This document shows positions 6,238 to 7,328 of a stretch of 7,328 nucleotides of DNA, piece by piece; position 1 is the first letter of the stretch, and each line of letters begins with the position of its first letter. The stretch spans positions 1 through 7,328 of the forward strand of contig PKWR01000112.1 of assembly GCA_003133285.1 (NCBI GenBank), written 5' to 3'. Below the pieces are notes generated by a model, which saw nothing but the letters and a program-made list of their open reading frames with translations, was not told where the DNA came from and ran no database searches. Origin of the DNA: Coriobacteriia bacterium. Its GTDB lineage: Bacteria; Actinomycetota; Coriobacteriia; Anaerosomatales; PALSA-660. A program made the position numbers and the translations under genes.

Positions 6238-7328
6238 ATCGACTCGCGGCTCGTCTCTGCGATGGCGTCGTCGATCCGCTTCCTGAGCGCCGCCGGCAGT
6301 CCCGGGATCTCGAGGTCGAGGAACCCGCGGGTGATGGTCGAGATCGCCTCGTCCTTGGGCACGCCCCGGCTCATCAGGTAGTAGACCTCCTCGGCGGCGA
6401 TCGGCGAGATGGCGGCCTCATGCGACAGCTCGGCGCCGGGCGCTCCTTCGCTCGCGAGGTCGGGGATCGCCCACTGCGTCGAGTCCTCGGACTGCACGAT
6501 CCCGCGGCAGTCCAGATGCGCCTTGCAGTCGTTCGTCCTGGCAACCAGCCTGCCGCGCGAGTAGACCGTGGAGCGGTCGCGTGACACGGTGCGCGCCACG
6601 GCTTCCGAGCGCGAACCGGCGCCGATGAGCTGCGTCTCGGTGCCCAGGTCGATGACCGAGTCTTCCAGTCCGCACACGATGGTGGTGAACAGCGCGCGCG
6701 ACCGCTCGCCCTGAAGCCGCGCCACGGGAAACGCCTGGATCGAGCGCACGGGCTTCAGGAGCACGTAGTTGCTGATGAAGACGCCGTCGTCGTCCACGAC
6801 GGCGGTCGTGCGCGGACGCACGCTGAACTCCTTGTCCCAGTTGTGGACCATGGTGAATGTGAGCTTGGCGTTCTTGCCGACATAGAACTCGCTGATGCCG
6901 GCGTGAAGGCCCTCACGCACGCCTGCGCCGATGTTGCAGCCGGTGATGACGTTGGCCTCGGCGCCGTCCTCCACGACGATGACGTTGTGCAGGTTCTGGC
7001 TCACGTCACTCTCGCTGATGAACAGGCAGGCCTGGATGGGCTTCTCCACCCGCTGGCCGGCCTTCACCCGGATGAAGTACCCCTCCGTCTGGTGCAACGC
7101 GACGAGCGCCGCGTACTTGTCCTTGTCAGGCGCCACGGCGCGCCACCAGAAGCGCTCGGCCATCTCGTCCGGATAGCGCACCAACGCCTCCTCGGCACCC
7201 ATGATCTCGATGGCGCCGCCGAAGTCCTCGGCGACGCGCTCGTAGATCGCGGTCCGGTCCATCTGGAAGTACGACGCCGAGCGCTCGGACTCATCGGACG
7301 TGAAGCCGCTCATGAGCGGCTTCACGTC
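6234..7328 (-). CDS. sufB: SufB/SufD-family Fe-S cluster assembly scaffold, 5'-partial
   Basis: Scaffold subunit of a SUF-type iron-sulfur cluster assembly complex, working with the ATPase SufC in the cytoplasm. Residues are numbered from the GTG at 7325. The sequence is recognisable throughout: GYFIRVKAGQRVEKPIQACL near 83-102, TFTMVHNWDKEFSVRPR in the beta-helix core, and SHEAAISPIAAEEVYYLMSRG near the end. Cys273 in AHLDCRG and Glu303 in SHEA correspond to the functional Cys and Glu of E. coli SufB (C405 and E434); this was aligned by eye. It is much shorter than E. coli SufB and resembles the short SufB, also called SmsB, of methanogens and anaerobic bacteria. The frame stays open to the right edge, and family members have more residues N-terminal to the DESERS motif, so the true start is probably outside the window. 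GTG 7325 or ATG 7313 are possible but less likely starts. A sufC gene upstream, beyond the edge, is expected but not seen. Confidence 0.9.
   Translation of the reverse strand, partial: DVKPLMSGFTSDESERSASYFQMDRTAIYERVAEDFGGAIEIMGAEEALVRYPDEMAERFWWRAVAPDKDKYAALVALHQTEGYFIRVKAGQRVEKPIQACLFISESDVSQNLHNVIVVEDGAEANVITGCNIGAGVREGLHAGISEFYVGKNAKLTFTMVHNWDKEFSVRPRTTAVVDDDGVFISNYVLLKPVRSIQAFPVARLQGERSRALFTTIVCGLEDSVIDLGTETQLIGAGSRSEAVARTVSRDRSTVYSRGRLVARTNDCKAHLDCRGIVQSEDSTQWAIPDLASEGAPGAELSHEAAISPIAAEEVYYLMSRGVPKDEAISTITRGFLDLEIPGLPAALRKRIDDAIAETSRESM
7297..7328. repeat. Perfect 32-bp palindrome at the window edge
   Basis: The left half gacgtgaagccgctca (7297-7312) is the exact reverse complement of 7313-7328, with no loop and no mismatch. 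It lies inside the 5' part of the sufB coding frame and reads the same protein on both strands (DVKPLMSGFT). Since it touches the last base, it may be part of a longer inverted repeat. It could be natural, a regulatory hairpin in the sufB message, or a fold-back artefact if the contig ends here. Confidence 0.9.

Overview
The window is gene-dense, high-GC bacterial DNA (about 70% G+C in sampled lines) with almost no intergenic space. Six recognisable protein genes and one gene remnant fill it. The usual stop codon is TGA, with two TAGs, so UGA is a stop codon in this organism. The mix suggests a high-GC, probably anaerobic bacterium, perhaps a Coriobacteriia-like actinobacterium. It contains a Cache-like sensor kinase, an Rcp1-type regulator, an HD-GYP regulator and a short archaeal/anaerobe-type SufB. 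That placement is an inference with low confidence.

Left block (1-4137, + strand): a tightly packed signalling operon. A membrane sensor histidine kinase, cut by the left edge, is followed by a stand-alone Rcp1-like receiver. Next comes a four-domain regulator, receiver-PAS-GAF-HD-GYP, whose phosphodiesterase motifs are intact. The likely logic is that an extracytoplasmic signal drives phosphorelay to one or both receivers and changes cyclic-di-GMP turnover.

Middle block (4138-6225, + strand): a 63-codon ORF whose last 35 codons look like the C-terminus of a dienelactone-hydrolase-type alpha/beta hydrolase. It has a strong ribosome-binding site and a perfect 13-bp inverted repeat exactly where the recognisable homology begins. 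Next is an RtcB RNA ligase gene with all catalytic residues, interrupted by an in-frame TGA at codon 14, where relatives usually carry Trp. Six bases after RtcB comes an intact endonuclease V gene (nfi).

Right block (6234-7328, - strand): a SufB/SufD-family iron-sulfur scaffold gene, convergent with nfi across an 8-bp gap. It runs off the right edge. The last 32 bases of the window are a perfect palindrome.

No tRNA, rRNA, CRISPR array, insertion sequence or riboswitch was recognised, and no gene-free stretch exceeds 300 bases. I do not see clear proof of a new multi-gene system. The points most worth checking are the TGA inside rtcB, the rtcB-nfi pairing, the hydrolase remnant with its inverted repeat, and the terminal palindrome.
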